From Nocardioides acrostichi (lineage in GTDB: Bacteria > Actinomycetota > Actinomycetes > Propionibacteriales > Nocardioidaceae), in assembly GCF_015319165.1 (NCBI RefSeq), contig NZ_JADIVZ010000015.1:1-64000 (forward strand): DNA of 64,000 bases, in the 5' to 3' direction. The position numbers and the translations under genes were made by a program. Below are positions 18,423-30,341 of the stretch, one piece after another (position 1 is the first letter of the stretch; each line of letters opens with the position of its first letter). The notes below the pieces were generated by a model. It did no database searches and was not told the origin of the DNA. It saw only the letters and a list, made by a program, of their open reading frames with translations.

Positions 18423-21355
18423 TGCGTCTGCACCACCTGGAGATCACGGCGTTCGGACCCTTCGCCGGCACGGTCACCGTCGACTTCGACGCTCTCAGCG
18501 GCGGCGGCCTCTTCCTGCTCACCGGCGCGACGGGTGCGGGCAAGACCACCGTGCTCGACGCCGTCTGCTTCGCCCTCTACGGCGACGTGCCGGGCGACCG
18601 GTCGGGCGCGAAGCGGCTGCGCAGTGACCAGGCCGCCCCGGGGGTGCGGCCCGGCGTCGTGCTCGAGGCGACGCTGGGCGGCCGCCGGCTGCGGTTCGTC
18701 CGGTCCCCCGCGTGGTCGCGACCCAAGAAGCGCGGCACCGGCACGACCACCGAGCAGGCCTCGGTCAGCGTGAGCGAACACATCGACGGCACCTGGGAGC
18801 CGCTCTCGTCTCGACTCGACGAGGCAGGCGACCTGGTCGGGTCGCTGCTCGGTCTCACCCTCAACCAGTTCACCCAGGTGGCGATGCTGCCGCAGGGGCG
18901 CTTCTCGACGTTCCTGCGCGCCACCTCCAAGGAGCGGCACGCGCTGCTCCAGCAGCTCTTCCGCACCGGGCGGTTCGAGAGCGTCGAGGCGTGGCTCGGA
19001 GAACGCCGACGCCATCTCTACCGCTCCTCACAGTCGTGCGAGCGCGAGGTCGACGACCTCGCCAGCCGGGTCAGCGAGATCGCCGAAGAGCCGGCACCCG
19101 AGGATCCCGACGCGCTGGCCGCGTGGTCGCAGGCCGCGCACGTCACCGCCGCAGCCGAGCGCGACGCTGCCCAGCAGCACCTGGAGCGCGACCAGCTGGC
19201 CGAGACGGCCGCCGTCGGCGCCCTCGACGACGTCCGCCACCGCCTCGAGCGCGCCCAGCAGCGCCGTGCGGCCGAACGGGAGCTCGCGACGCTCGAGCAG
19301 CGCGCCGCCGACCACGCCGAGGATCTGGCACGGCTCGACGGAGCCCGCCGCGCGGCTCCCGTCGTTCCCCTGGCCGAGGTGTCGCGGCGTGCCGGTGAGG
19401 CCTGCGACGGGGCCGCGGAGAGGTGGCGGAGGGCCGCCGAGGCGGTCCCGGGGGTCGAGCCCGAAGCCTTGGCCTCGCGGCTGGAGCGTCTGCTCGAGGC
19501 ACGGGCCACCATGACGGCTCTCGATCCGGGGCGCCGCCGACTCGGCTGGGTGCAGCAACAGCTGCCCCGGGTCCGGGCCGAGGCAGCGCAGACCGCCACC
19601 GAGCGTGACCGGGTCGCCGTGCGCCTCGCCGAGCTGCCCGACCAGCTGACCGCCGCGGCTGCCGCCGTCGAGAGCGCCCGCTCCCGTGCGGCTGAGACGG
19701 CTGACCTGGCGACGAGGCTCACGGCCCACGACCGTGCGCGCGGGCTGCGCGCCGAGCTGGCCGCCGCGCAGGTCGAGCACCTGGCCTCGCGCGAGCTGGT
19801 GCTGGCCGCCAGTGAGCGCCAGCTGGAGGTGCGCCGGCAACGCATCGAGGCCATGGCCGCCGAGCTGGCCGGGGCCCTCGCCGTCGGCGCGTGCTGCCCG
19901 GTGTGCGGCTCCGACGACCACCCGCACAAGGCCGTGCCGGCACGCGGGGCCGTCGACGAGGGCACGGAGCGCTCCACGCAGCGCGCGCTCGACGACGCCA
20001 AGGCATCCGAGACGGTGCATGCCGAGCACGTCGCGTCGCTGCGGACCCGCCTCGCCGTCGCCGAGGCGGCGGCTGGCGCCGATCGGCGCGAGGAGGTGGC
20101 GGCTCAGCTCGATGCCGCGCACGATCACGAACGCGCCTTACCCGACCTCCGGGCAGAGCACGACCGGCTGCGGGCCGAGCACGAGACCGCGCGCCTTCGC
20201 TGGAGTGAACTGGCGGCCACCGGGTCCGCCCTCGAGGCCGACATCGCCGCCTTCGAGCGAGAGGCGGTCGACCTCGCCGGCGAGATCGACCGGGCAGAAG
20301 AGCAGATCCGTGCGGCGACCGGTGCAGACAGCCTCGACCTCGACGGGCTGCTCGCCGCCACACGGGCGGCGGCCGAGGCGCTGACGACCAGGACCCGCGC
20401 GCGGGCCCGTGCCGAGGAGGCGCGCGCCGACCTCGACGACGCGTTGACGGCCGCCGGCTTCGGCGACGTCCATGAGGTCGAGACAGCCGCGCTGGGAGAA
20501 GCCGAGCAAGGAGTGCTCAGCAACCGTGTCGACCACCACCGAGAGCGTTCGGCCGTGGTGCGCGAGCAGCTCGGCCAGCTCGGTGACGCCGACCGCGACC
20601 CGCGGCCCCTGCACGAGCTGGTGGCCCTGCGGGCCGACGAGCACGAGGCCGCTGTTCGTCGGGTGCGTGCCGCCGGGGAGCATCGCGCCGCCGCTCAGGC
20701 CCGGTGCGGCCGGCTGCAGGAGCTCGATGCGCGGCTGCGCGTCGCGCTCGAGCGCTGGGAGCCGGTGCGTCGCGAGTACGAGCTCGTCACCCGGGTCGCC
20801 GCGTTCGCCGAGGGCAAGGCGGCCGACAACGCCTGGCAGATGCGGCTCTCGGCCTACGTGCTCGCCTGGAGGCTGGGTCAGGTCGTCGCGGCGGCCAACG
20901 AGCGGTTGGTCACCATGAGTGACCATCGCTACACCCTGCTGCACTCGGCGCGCCGCGGCGCCGGCGAGACCCGCGGTGGTCTGAGCCTGCTGGTGCGCGA
21001 CGACTGGTCGGGCGAGGCACGCGACCCGGCCACGCTCTCGGGCGGCGAGACGTTCGTCGTCTCTTTGGCCCTGGCGCTCGGGCTCGCCGACGTCGTCGCG
21101 CACGAGGCCGGCGGGGCGCAGCTCGAGACGCTCTTCGTCGACGAGGGATTCGGCTCACTCGACTCCGACACGCTCGAGGACGTACTCGACGCCCTCGACG
21201 CGCTGCGTGAGGGCGGACGCGTCGTCGGCGTGGTCAGCCACGTCACCGAGATGCGCGACCGCATCCCCACTCAGCTGCACGTGCGGACCTCGCGTGCGGG
21301 CTCGACCGTCTCCCTCCACGGGGCGGCTCCCGTGGTCGTAGGCTCGCCGGCATGA
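18422..21355 (+). CDS. sbcC: SbcC ATPase subunit (Rad50-like)
   Basis: 977 residues. Walker A LLTGATGAGKTT is near 35-43, the Q-loop region F-T-Q-V-A-M-L-P-Q-G-R near 155, and long Ala/Glu/Arg-rich coiled coils follow. The zinc hook C-C-P-V-C is at 491-495. The second coiled coil returns to the ABC signature TLSGGETFVVSLALALG and Walker B ETLFVDEGFGSLD. The coiled coils are shorter than in E. coli SbcC (over 1000 residues) but normal for actinobacteria. It drives SbcD nuclease action in end processing and hairpin removal. The stop overlaps the tldD start by four bases (ATGA). Confidence 0.95.
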   Translation: MRLHHLEITAFGPFAGTVTVDFDALSGGGLFLLTGATGAGKTTVLDAVCFALYGDVPGDRSGAKRLRSDQAAPGVRPGVVLEATLGGRRLRFVRSPAWSRPKKRGTGTTTEQASVSVSEHIDGTWEPLSSRLDEAGDLVGSLLGLTLNQFTQVAMLPQGRFSTFLRATSKERHALLQQLFRTGRFESVEAWLGERRRHLYRSSQSCEREVDDLASRVSEIAEEPAPEDPDALAAWSQAAHVTAAAERDAAQQHLERDQLAETAAVGALDDVRHRLERAQQRRAAERELATLEQRAADHAEDLARLDGARRAAPVVPLAEVSRRAGEACDGAAERWRRAAEAVPGVEPEALASRLERLLEARATMTALDPGRRRLGWVQQQLPRVRAEAAQTATERDRVAVRLAELPDQLTAAAAAVESARSRAAETADLATRLTAHDRARGLRAELAAAQVEHLASRELVLAASERQLEVRRQRIEAMAAELAGALAVGACCPVCGSDDHPHKAVPARGAVDEGTERSTQRALDDAKASETVHAEHVASLRTRLAVAEAAAGADRREEVAAQLDAAHDHERALPDLRAEHDRLRAEHETARLRWSELAATGSALEADIAAFEREAVDLAGEIDRAEEQIRAATGADSLDLDGLLAATRAAAEALTTRTRARARAEEARADLDDALTAAGFGDVHEVETAALGEAEQGVLSNRVDHHRERSAVVREQLGQLGDADRDPRPLHELVALRADEHEAAVRRVRAAGEHRAAAQARCGRLQELDARLRVALERWEPVRREYELVTRVAAFAEGKAADNAWQMRLSAYVLAWRLGQVVAAANERLVTMSDHRYTLLHSARRGAGETRGGLSLLVRDDWSGEARDPATLSGGETFVVSLALALGLADVVAHEAGGAQLETLFVDEGFGSLDSDTLEDVLDALDALREGGRVVGVVSHVTEMRDRIPTQLHVRTSRAGSTVSLHGAAPVVVGSPA

Positions 21356-22887
21356 GCCGACCTCCGCTCGACCCGACCTTCACGGCGCTGCCGCTGCGGC
21401 GCCTCGGCGAGGTGGCCCTGGCCCGGGCCGAGCAGCTCGGCGCCACGCACGCCGACTTCCGGCTCGAGCGGGTCCGCTACCAACGCCTCTCCGCGCGCGA
21501 CGGCGTGCTGCAGCGCGCCAGCGACACCGAGGACCTGGGGTTCGCGGTCCGGGTCGTGCATCGCGGCTCGTGGGGCTTCGCGGCCGGGGTGGTGCTGACC
21601 GACGAGTCCGCCCGGTCGGTCGCCGAGCAGGCCATCGCCGTCGCGGAGGTCGCGGCGGCCATGACCACCCGCCCGGTCGAGCTCGCCCCGGAGCCCAGGT
21701 ACGCCGACGTCGCATGGGTCTCGGCCTATGACATCAACCCGCTCGACGTGCCGATCGCGGAGAAGGCCGACGTGCTGCGCGGCTGGACCGATCGGCTGCG
21801 CTCTGGCGCGGCGGTCGACCACGCCACCGCCTTCCTCGTGCAGGTGCAGGAGAACAAGTACTACGCCGATCTCGCCGGCACCCGCACCACCCAGCAGCGA
21901 GTGCGCATGTTCCCCGGTTTCGAGGCCATGGGCGAGGGCGCCGACACCTTCGACACGATGGCCAGCATCGCCCCGCCCGTGGGGCGCGGCTGGGAGTACG
22001 TCGCCGGCGAGATCGGTCCCGACGGGCCGGCGTGGAACTGGGACGCCGAGCTCGACGAGGTGCCCGAGCTGCTGGCCGAGAAGCTCAAGGCACCGAGCGT
22101 GGAGCCGGGCAGCTACGACCTGGTGATCCACCCGTCGAACCTCTGGCTCACTATTCACGAGTCCATCGGCCACGCCACCGAGCTCGACCGTGCCCTGGGC
22201 TACGAGGCCAACTACGCGGGCACCTCGTTCGCGACCTACGACCAGCTCGGCACGCTGCGCTACGGCAGCGACGTCATGCACGTGACCGGCGACCGCACCA
22301 TCGAGCACGGCCTGGCCACCATCGGCTACGACGACGAGGGCGTGGCCACCCAGTCGTGGGACATCGTCCGGGGCGGCACGCTCGTCGGCTACCAGCTCGA
22401 CCGCTCGATGGGGCAGATGAAGCCAGAGCTGAACGCGGGGCGCTCCAACGGCTGCGCGTACGCCGACTCCCCGGGTCACATCCCGATCCAGCGCATGGCG
22501 AACGTGTCCTTGCAGCCCGCTCCCGAGGGCCCCGGCACCGGCGAGCTCATCAGCCGCGTCGAACGAGGTCTCTACATCGTGGGCGACAAGTCGTGGTCGA
22601 TCGACATGCAGCGCTACAACTTCCAGTTCACCGGGCAGCGCTTCTACGCGATCCGCGACGGCGAGCTGGTCGGCCAGGTACGCGACGTCGCCTACCAGGC
22701 CACCACCACCGAGTTCTGGGGGTCGATGGAGGCCGTCGGCGGCCCGCAGACCTACGTGCTGGGTGGCGCCTTCAACTGCGGCAAGGCGCAGCCCGGGCAG
22801 GTCGCCTCCGTCAGCCACGGCTGTCCCACGGCGCTGTTCCGCGGCGTGCGGATCCTCAACACGACGCAGGAGGGTGCAGACCAGTGA
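21352..22887 (+). CDS. tldD: TldD metalloprotease subunit
   Basis: 511 residues. The HEXXXH zinc motif typical of TldD is HESIGHATE with His269, Glu270 and His274. Further family segments are GYEANYAGTSFATY, G-Y-D-D-E-G-V-A-T-Q, SNGCAYADSPGHIPIQRM, and a C-terminal GGAFNCGKAQPGQ carrying the conserved Cys-Gly. TldD forms a heterodimer with TldE; the complex degrades unfolded peptides and in some bacteria matures ribosomally made peptides such as microcin B17. Start ATG 21352 lies in the last bases of sbcC. A TAGGCT at 21339-21344, seven bases upstream, may also give a separate leaderless transcript. No peptide-precursor gene is seen nearby. Confidence 0.92.
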   Translation: MSRPPLDPTFTALPLRRLGEVALARAEQLGATHADFRLERVRYQRLSARDGVLQRASDTEDLGFAVRVVHRGSWGFAAGVVLTDESARSVAEQAIAVAEVAAAMTTRPVELAPEPRYADVAWVSAYDINPLDVPIAEKADVLRGWTDRLRSGAAVDHATAFLVQVQENKYYADLAGTRTTQQRVRMFPGFEAMGEGADTFDTMASIAPPVGRGWEYVAGEIGPDGPAWNWDAELDEVPELLAEKLKAPSVEPGSYDLVIHPSNLWLTIHESIGHATELDRALGYEANYAGTSFATYDQLGTLRYGSDVMHVTGDRTIEHGLATIGYDDEGVATQSWDIVRGGTLVGYQLDRSMGQMKPELNAGRSNGCAYADSPGHIPIQRMANVSLQPAPEGPGTGELISRVERGLYIVGDKSWSIDMQRYNFQFTGQRFYAIRDGELVGQVRDVAYQATTTEFWGSMEAVGGPQTYVLGGAFNCGKAQPGQVASVSHGCPTALFRGVRILNTTQEGADQ

Positions 22888-24266
22888 CCACGACGCGTCC
22901 CACTCCGCAGCAGCTGGTCGAGCACGCGCTCGCCGCCTCGGCCGCCGATGACTGCACGGTGCTGGTCACCGACACGACCAAGGCGAACCTGCGGTGGGCC
23001 AACAACACCCTCACCACCAACGGCGTCATGCACTCGGTGCACGTGGCGGTCGTCTCCTTCATGGGCCCCCGTGTGGGCACCGTGTCCGGCAGCGCATCCT
23101 CGCTGGAGCAGGTCACCGACCTCGTGCGGGCCGCCGATGCGGCCGCTCGAGCAGCCGCCCCCGCCGAGGACGCCGCCGAGCTCGTCCCGGGCCGCGTCAG
23201 CGCCGACTGGGAGGACGAACCCGTCCCGACCGACATCCACGTCTACGACGTGTTCGCGCCCGCGCTCGGTGAGGCGTTCGGGCGCGCCACCGCCGCCGAC
23301 CGCGTGCTGTACGGCTTCGTCGACCACCAGGTCGCCACCACCTACCTCGGCTCCTCGTCCGGGCTGCGACTGCGGCACGTGCAGCCCACGGGGCACTACG
23401 CCTGCACCGGCAAGGACGCCGCACTCACGCAGTCGGCCTGGGTCGGCGGCGGCACCCGTGACTTCAGCGAGGTCGACGCCCTGGCTCTCGACGACGAGCT
23501 CGCCCGGCGCCTGGCGTGGGGTCGACGGCGTGTCGACCTGCCGGCGGGGCGCTACGACACGATCCTGCCGCCCACCGCCGTGGCCGACCTGATGATCGAG
23601 GCGTACTGGTGGGCCGGTGCCCGGGTGGCCCACGACGGTGAGTCGGTGTACTCGCGGCGCGGTGGCGGCACCCGCATCGGCGACGCGATCGCCGCTCCCG
23701 GCGTCCACCTCTTCTCCGACCCGGCTCACCCTGGTCTGGAGTGCGCACCCTTCGTCACGGCCGAAGCCTCCGACAACGAGAGCTCGGTGTTCGACAACGG
23801 GCTGCCGCTCGGGCGCACCGACTGGATCTGCGACGGCGCCCTCACCTCGCTGCTGCAGACCCGACACTCGGCGAGCATGACGGGCCAGCCGGTCACACCG
23901 ATGATCGACAACCTCGTGCTCGACGTCGGCGGCAGCGGCACTCTGGGGGATCTCGTCGCCGGCACCGAGCGTGGTCTGCTGCTCACCTGTCTTTGGTACA
24001 TCCGCGATGTCGACCCCCAGTCGCTGCTGCTCACCGGGCTCACCCGCGACGGTGTCTACCTCGTCGAACACGGTGAGATCACCGGACTGGTGAACAACTT
24101 CCGCTTCAACGAGCGCCCCGTCGACCTGCTGCGTCGCTTCACCCACGCCTCGGCCACCGGTGCGGCCTTCAGCCGCGAGTGGGGCGACGACTACTTCAGC
24201 CGCACGGCCATGCCGGCCCTGCGGGTGCCCGACTTCACGATGTCGAGCGTGTCGCAGGCGCGGTGA
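22884..24266 (+). CDS. tldE: TldE/PmbA family subunit, partner of TldD
   Basis: 460 residues from GTG 22884, which overlaps the tldD stop (GTGA). The TldE fold is shown by LRWANNTLTTNGVMHSVHV, V-G-T-V-S-G near the N-terminus, L-P-P-T-A-V-A-D-L-M-I in the middle, and the C-terminal VNNFRFNERPVDLL. As in other TldE proteins, the HEXXXH zinc motif is missing, so this subunit is probably non-catalytic and completes the TldD chamber. Co-translation with tldD supports a fixed pair. The 3' end overlaps the convergent MFS gene by 32 bases. It is also called PmbA in E. coli. Confidence 0.9.
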   Translation: MTTTRPTPQQLVEHALAASAADDCTVLVTDTTKANLRWANNTLTTNGVMHSVHVAVVSFMGPRVGTVSGSASSLEQVTDLVRAADAAARAAAPAEDAAELVPGRVSADWEDEPVPTDIHVYDVFAPALGEAFGRATAADRVLYGFVDHQVATTYLGSSSGLRLRHVQPTGHYACTGKDAALTQSAWVGGGTRDFSEVDALALDDELARRLAWGRRRVDLPAGRYDTILPPTAVADLMIEAYWWAGARVAHDGESVYSRRGGGTRIGDAIAAPGVHLFSDPAHPGLECAPFVTAEASDNESSVFDNGLPLGRTDWICDGALTSLLQTRHSASMTGQPVTPMIDNLVLDVGGSGTLGDLVAGTERGLLLTCLWYIRDVDPQSLLLTGLTRDGVYLVEHGEITGLVNNFRFNERPVDLLRRFTHASATGAAFSREWGDDYFSRTAMPALRVPDFTMSSVSQAR

Positions 24267-25262
24267 TGGCGCGCACGCCGGTGAGGGCGACGATCGCAGG
24301 GGAGACTCCACCGAGCACGGCCACCGCGAGGAGTGCCTCACCGGTGCCGAACTCGGTGGCGGCCACCCCGCCCAGGACGGCGCCCAACGCGCCGCACGTC
24401 CGGTTCACGCAGCGACGCGTCGCGTTGGCCCGGCCCGTCCCCAGGCGTCGCCCGCCCCACGGCGCCACCACGGCACCCGCGAGTCCGGCCAGCCCACCCA
24501 GGGCGAGAAGGATCCCGAAGACGAGCGCCGAGAGCCCGATCCCGCGCAGGGCCAGGACCACCAGCACGGTGGAGCCCGCCGCATGGGCCACGAACCACAC
24601 GTGGGTCGAGAGGGCCAGCGGTGCGAGAGTGGGATGGGTGTAGGTCCAGCGCAGGCCCTCCGCCATCTCGCGGCGCAGCCGCGAGCGCACCTCCGGGACG
24701 CGGGGCGTCTCCTCGACGCGCAAGGTGGCGTTGATCAGGGCATCGGCCACGTAGCTGACGGCGTCGACGGCGAGCGCCACCGGGGCGCCGAGCAGTCCCA
24801 CCAGGCCGCCGCCGACGACGGGCCCGAGGGTGCGTGCTGCCGCGTCACTGGCGTCCAGCCGTGCGTTGGCCCTCACCAGGTCCGGGCGCGCGACCAGACT
24901 CGGCAGCAGGCTCTGCGTGGCGGCGAACCCGAACACCGAGAAGCCGCCGAACGCCAGGAGCAGCAGCACGAGGCTCCAGACCTCGAGCCGACCCGCGGCC
25001 CAGAGCACCGGCACTGCTCCCAGGGACACCGCGCGGCCCAGACTGCTCCACACGAGCAGGCGTCGGCGCTGCCACCGATCGGCGTAGACCCCGGCCAGCA
25101 GCCCCAGGGCCGCGTAGGGCAGGAACTGCGCCGCGTTGACCGCCCCGACGCCGGCAGCACTCGCCTGCAGATCCCGGACGACGAGCACCGGGAGCGCCAC
25201 CGCGGTGACGGCCGTGCCCACCGAACTGAGCGTGGCGGCCGCCCAGAAGCGGCCGAAGAGGG

Positions 25263-25266
<4 letters not shown>
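24235..25266 (-). CDS. MFS transporter (EntS/MFS_3-like), probably internally deleted
   Basis: 343 residues starting at GTG 25266, which overlaps the gcvP stop. The first half is a normal MFS N-domain: F-G-R-F-W-A-A-A-T-L-S-S-V-G start, Y-A-D-R-W-Q-R-R-R loop, G-F-A-A-T-Q-S-L-L-P. Relatives are about 410-430 residues long. Here the C-domain jumps from GGRRLGTGRA directly to NATRRCVNRTCGALGAVLGG. In relatives two helices and a loop ending in R-x-N-A-T precede that last segment. Roughly 75-85 residues seem to be missing in frame (junction near 24430). The protein may be non-functional. It is encoded at the end of the gcvP transcript. Confidence 0.7.
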
Positions 25267-28103
<2,837 letters not shown>

Positions 28104-28140
28104 GGGTGGCGGGCTCCGGTGCGAGAAGGACGTCGGACGC

Positions 28141-28270
28141 CTCCCCCTCTGTCACACCGGCGCTGGTGCTTCAGAGTCGCCTGGCCCGTGCCGGGTGGGT
28201 GCCTGAGAGATTCCGGGGAGGAATTGCCCCTTCGGCGCCGGCCGGAGCCGGACTCTCCCGCGCGGGATAT
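28141..28270 (-). ncRNA. Glycine riboswitch (single aptamer) upstream of gcvP
   Basis: Read leftward, the leader holds the conserved glycine aptamer pieces in order: GGGAGAG (28259-28253), GCGCCGAAGGGGCAA (about 28238-28224), CTCTCAGGCA (about 28209-28200), and GACAGAGGGGGAGG (28154-28141). It lies 37 bases upstream of the gcvP start. Glycine binding normally turns on cleavage-system genes. I see only one aptamer, where many bacteria have two in tandem. Whether control is at transcription or translation cannot be told. Confidence 0.92.
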
Positions 28271-28294
28271 GCAGCGAGAGCGAATCTACCAGCG

Positions 28295-28894
28295 TCAGCC
28301 GGCGTTGCGAGCGGCGCGGCGCGCCGCGAGCTCGTCGCCGGCGACCGGCGCCTGGGCCGAGTCGTCGCTGGTGCGCTCGGAGGGCAGTTCGGCCAGCGTG
28401 CCCTCGATCTCGCGCCACACACCGCCGATGGCGATACCGAACACGCCCTGCCCGCCCTGGAGCAGGTCGATGACCTCGTCGTTGCTGGTGCACTCGTACA
28501 CCGAGGCGCCGTCGCTCATGAGGGTGACCTGGGTGAGGTCGTCGGTGCCGCGCTCACGCAGGTGGTTGATCGCGGTGCGGATCTGCGGCAGGGAGACGCC
28601 GGCGTCGAGGAGCCGCTTGACGATCTTGAGGATGAGGATGTCGCGGAAGGAGTAGAGCCGCTGCGAGCCCGAGCCCTTGGCGCCGCGCACGCCGGGCTCG
28701 ACCAGGCCGGTGCGGGCCCAGTAGTCCAGCTGACGGTAGGTGATGCCGGCGGCGTTGCACGCGGTCGGGCCGCGGTAGCCCAGGTCGCTGGGCAGCGGGG
28801 AGACGTCGTCGGTGAAGAGCAGGCCCTGCTCGTCGGCGGCCCGGGCGGCCAGCTCGGCGCCGATGCTGTCGCGCAGCTCGTCGTGCTCGTTCAC
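28295..28894 (-). CDS. MerR-family regulator (Rv1830-like)
   Basis: 199 residues from GTG 28894, preceded by a strong GGAGG eight bases upstream, so I reject the longer frame to 28966. The winged-helix MerR DNA-binding region is YRGPTACNAAGITYRQLDYW followed by ARTGLVEPGVRGAKG and L-Y-S-F-R-D-I-L-I-L-K-I-V-K. The rest is an Asp/Leu-rich dimer and effector part with no Cys metal site. Position between gcvP and the DUF151 nuclease matches Rv1830 in M. tuberculosis. The target genes are unknown. A strong promoter is seen at 28994-29022. Confidence 0.87.
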   Translation of the reverse strand: MNEHDELRDSIGAELAARAADEQGLLFTDDVSPLPSDLGYRGPTACNAAGITYRQLDYWARTGLVEPGVRGAKGSGSQRLYSFRDILILKIVKRLLDAGVSLPQIRTAINHLRERGTDDLTQVTLMSDGASVYECTSNDEVIDLLQGGQGVFGIAIGGVWREIEGTLAELPSERTSDDSAQAPVAGDELAARRAARNAG

Positions 28895-28993
28895 GGATCC
28901 TCCGGAAGGTCTACTCCGTACACCGTAACCCCGGGGAAGTGTGCGTAGTGCCGAACGGCACCACATCGGTGGAGTTACAACGAAGACACCTAG

Positions 28994-29022
28994 AAGGTAG
29001 GTGCGACCCCGGGATGCGTCAA
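28994..29022 (-). promoter_or_regulatory. SigA-type promoter of the merR gene
   Basis: On the minus strand TTGACG (29022-29017), a 17-base spacer, and TACCTT (28999-28994) form a good vegetative promoter. The leader to the GTG at 28894 is about 95 bases. It contains a small GTGCCG-TT-CGGCAC hairpin that could be an operator or RNA structure. Confidence 0.65.
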
Positions 29023-29045
29023 AGACCTCGACGGCGTGTCGGCAA

Positions 29046-29072
29046 CCCTCATCCTCAGGTAGAGGGTGAGGG
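29046..29072 (-). terminator. Candidate hairpin terminator after the DUF151 nuclease gene
   Basis: CCCTCATCCTC and GAGGGTGAGGG (plus-strand reading) pair with one mismatch around a five-base loop, starting eight bases past the stop of the nuclease gene. There is no T-run. It also separates that gene from the merR promoter, which fits a transcription boundary. Confidence 0.5.
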
Positions 29073-29079
29073 CGCCGCG

Positions 29080-29553
29080 TCAGTCCGACGGGGCGTCGAA
29101 GTCCTCGGCGCTCACCTGGTCGAGGAACTCACGGAACTTCTCGACCTCGTCCTCCTGCTCGGCCGGCACCGCGAGCCCGGCCTCATCGAGAACCTCCTCG
29201 GAGCACACGATGCGCGAACCGGTGCGCAGCGCGAGCGCGATGGAGTCCGAGGGCCGCGCCGACACCTCGGCTCCCCCGGCCAGGACCAGGGTTGCGAAGA
29301 AGACGCCGTCCTTGACATCGGTGATGCGCACCTCGTCGAGGGTGTGGCCGGTGGCCTCGAGCACGTCTTTGAGCAGGTCGTGGGTCAGCGGGCGCGGCGG
29401 CGTGACGCCCTGCTGGGCGAACGCGATGGCCGTGGCCTCCACCGCACCGATCCAGATCGGCAGGTAGCGCTCGCCGGAGACCTCGCGGAGCAGCACGATC
29501 GGCTGGTTCGAGGGCATCTCGACCCGGACTCCCATGACATCCACTTCGCGCAC
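29080..29553 (-). CDS. Bifunctional nuclease family protein (DUF151, Rv1829-like)
   Basis: 157 residues starting at GTG 29553. The DUF151 core is present: LREVSGERYLPIWIGAVEA, then A-I-A-F-A-Q-Q-G, RPLTHDLLKDVL and SARPSDSIALALRTG. A plant relative was reported to have RNase and DNase activity, and the mycobacterial homologue is conserved and poorly studied. An acidic C-terminal tail (Q-E-D-E-V-E-K-F-R-E-F-L-D) follows. It lies 40 bases downstream of the ftsR stop on the same strand, so co-transcription with ftsR is likely. Confidence 0.87.
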   Translation of the reverse strand: MREVDVMGVRVEMPSNQPIVLLREVSGERYLPIWIGAVEATAIAFAQQGVTPPRPLTHDLLKDVLEATGHTLDEVRITDVKDGVFFATLVLAGGAEVSARPSDSIALALRTGSRIVCSEEVLDEAGLAVPAEQEDEVEKFREFLDQVSAEDFDAPSD

Positions 29554-29593
29554 GTCGCCACCCTACTGCCCGGCCGTGACGAACTCCCGGGGG

Positions 29594-30337
29594 TCAGGAG
29601 AGTCCGGACTTCACCAAGGTGGCGTGCAGGCGCACGGAGAGGGCGGCGATCTCGGATGCCGTCTCGGCGGCGCGGGCGGACGCCGCGGCGTCGCGGCCGC
29701 GGGCCAGCGGCGCGGTGACCTGCTGCACCAGGCCGATCTCGCGGTCGGCTGCGGTCTTGACCGACCGCAGGTGGCGGGGCTCGATGCCGTACTCGGCCAG
29801 CTCGCGCACGGTGCGGGCCACCACCAAGGCGTCGGTGTCGTAGTGCCGGGTACCTGCCCGAGGAGCCACGAGGCCGTACCGCTCGAGCTCCTCGAGCAGC
29901 TCCTCGTCGATGTCGGCTACCTTGCGCAGCTCCTGTCGCGAGAGTCGAAGGCTGTCGCGCCGGCGGAAGCTCTCGGGGCTGGGCATGCCGTCGGCGGCGA
30001 GCGCCACCTGGGGCACGGTCGGCACCACGGGGTCCAGCGGCGGGGGCTCGAGCCCGCGGTCGATGGCGTCGAGGTGCTCCCCGATGACCTTGAGCGGCAG
30101 GTAGTGGTCGCGCTGCATGCGCAGCACGTAGCGGAGCCGGTCGACATCGTCGCGGGAGAACTTGCGATACCCGGCAGCGGTTCGCTCGGGCTTGATCAGC
30201 CCCTTGTCCTCGAGGAACCGGATCTTGGGGATGGTGATGCCGGGGAAGTCCTCGCGGAGCAGGTCGAGCACCTGCCCGATGTTCATCAGGGGGGCGGCCT
30301 CGCGCCCTGTCGAGTGCCCCGTGGACTGGGCAGCCAT
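29594..30337 (-). CDS. ftsR: FtsR-like MerR regulator (Rv1828 / cg1631 homologue)
   Basis: 247 residues. It begins with a short Ser/Gly-rich arm, then the MerR DNA-binding domain MNIGQVLDLLREDFPGITIP, K-I-R-F-L-E-D-K-G-L-I-K-P-E-R-T-A-A-G-Y-R-K-F. A second helix-turn-helix-like effector domain with LSRQELRKVADIDEELLEEL and HYDTDALVVARTVREL follows. In Corynebacterium glutamicum the homologue FtsR activates ftsZ; in mycobacteria it is Rv1828. Identity rests on this layout and on the adjacent garA (four bases upstream). ATG at 30337 is used; Met18 is an alternative start that keeps the whole domain. Confidence 0.85.
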   Translation of the reverse strand: MAAQSTGHSTGREAAPLMNIGQVLDLLREDFPGITIPKIRFLEDKGLIKPERTAAGYRKFSRDDVDRLRYVLRMQRDHYLPLKVIGEHLDAIDRGLEPPPLDPVVPTVPQVALAADGMPSPESFRRRDSLRLSRQELRKVADIDEELLEELERYGLVAPRAGTRHYDTDALVVARTVRELAEYGIEPRHLRSVKTAADREIGLVQQVTAPLARGRDAAASARAAETASEIAALSVRLHATLVKSGLS

Positions 30338-30341
30338 GGGG

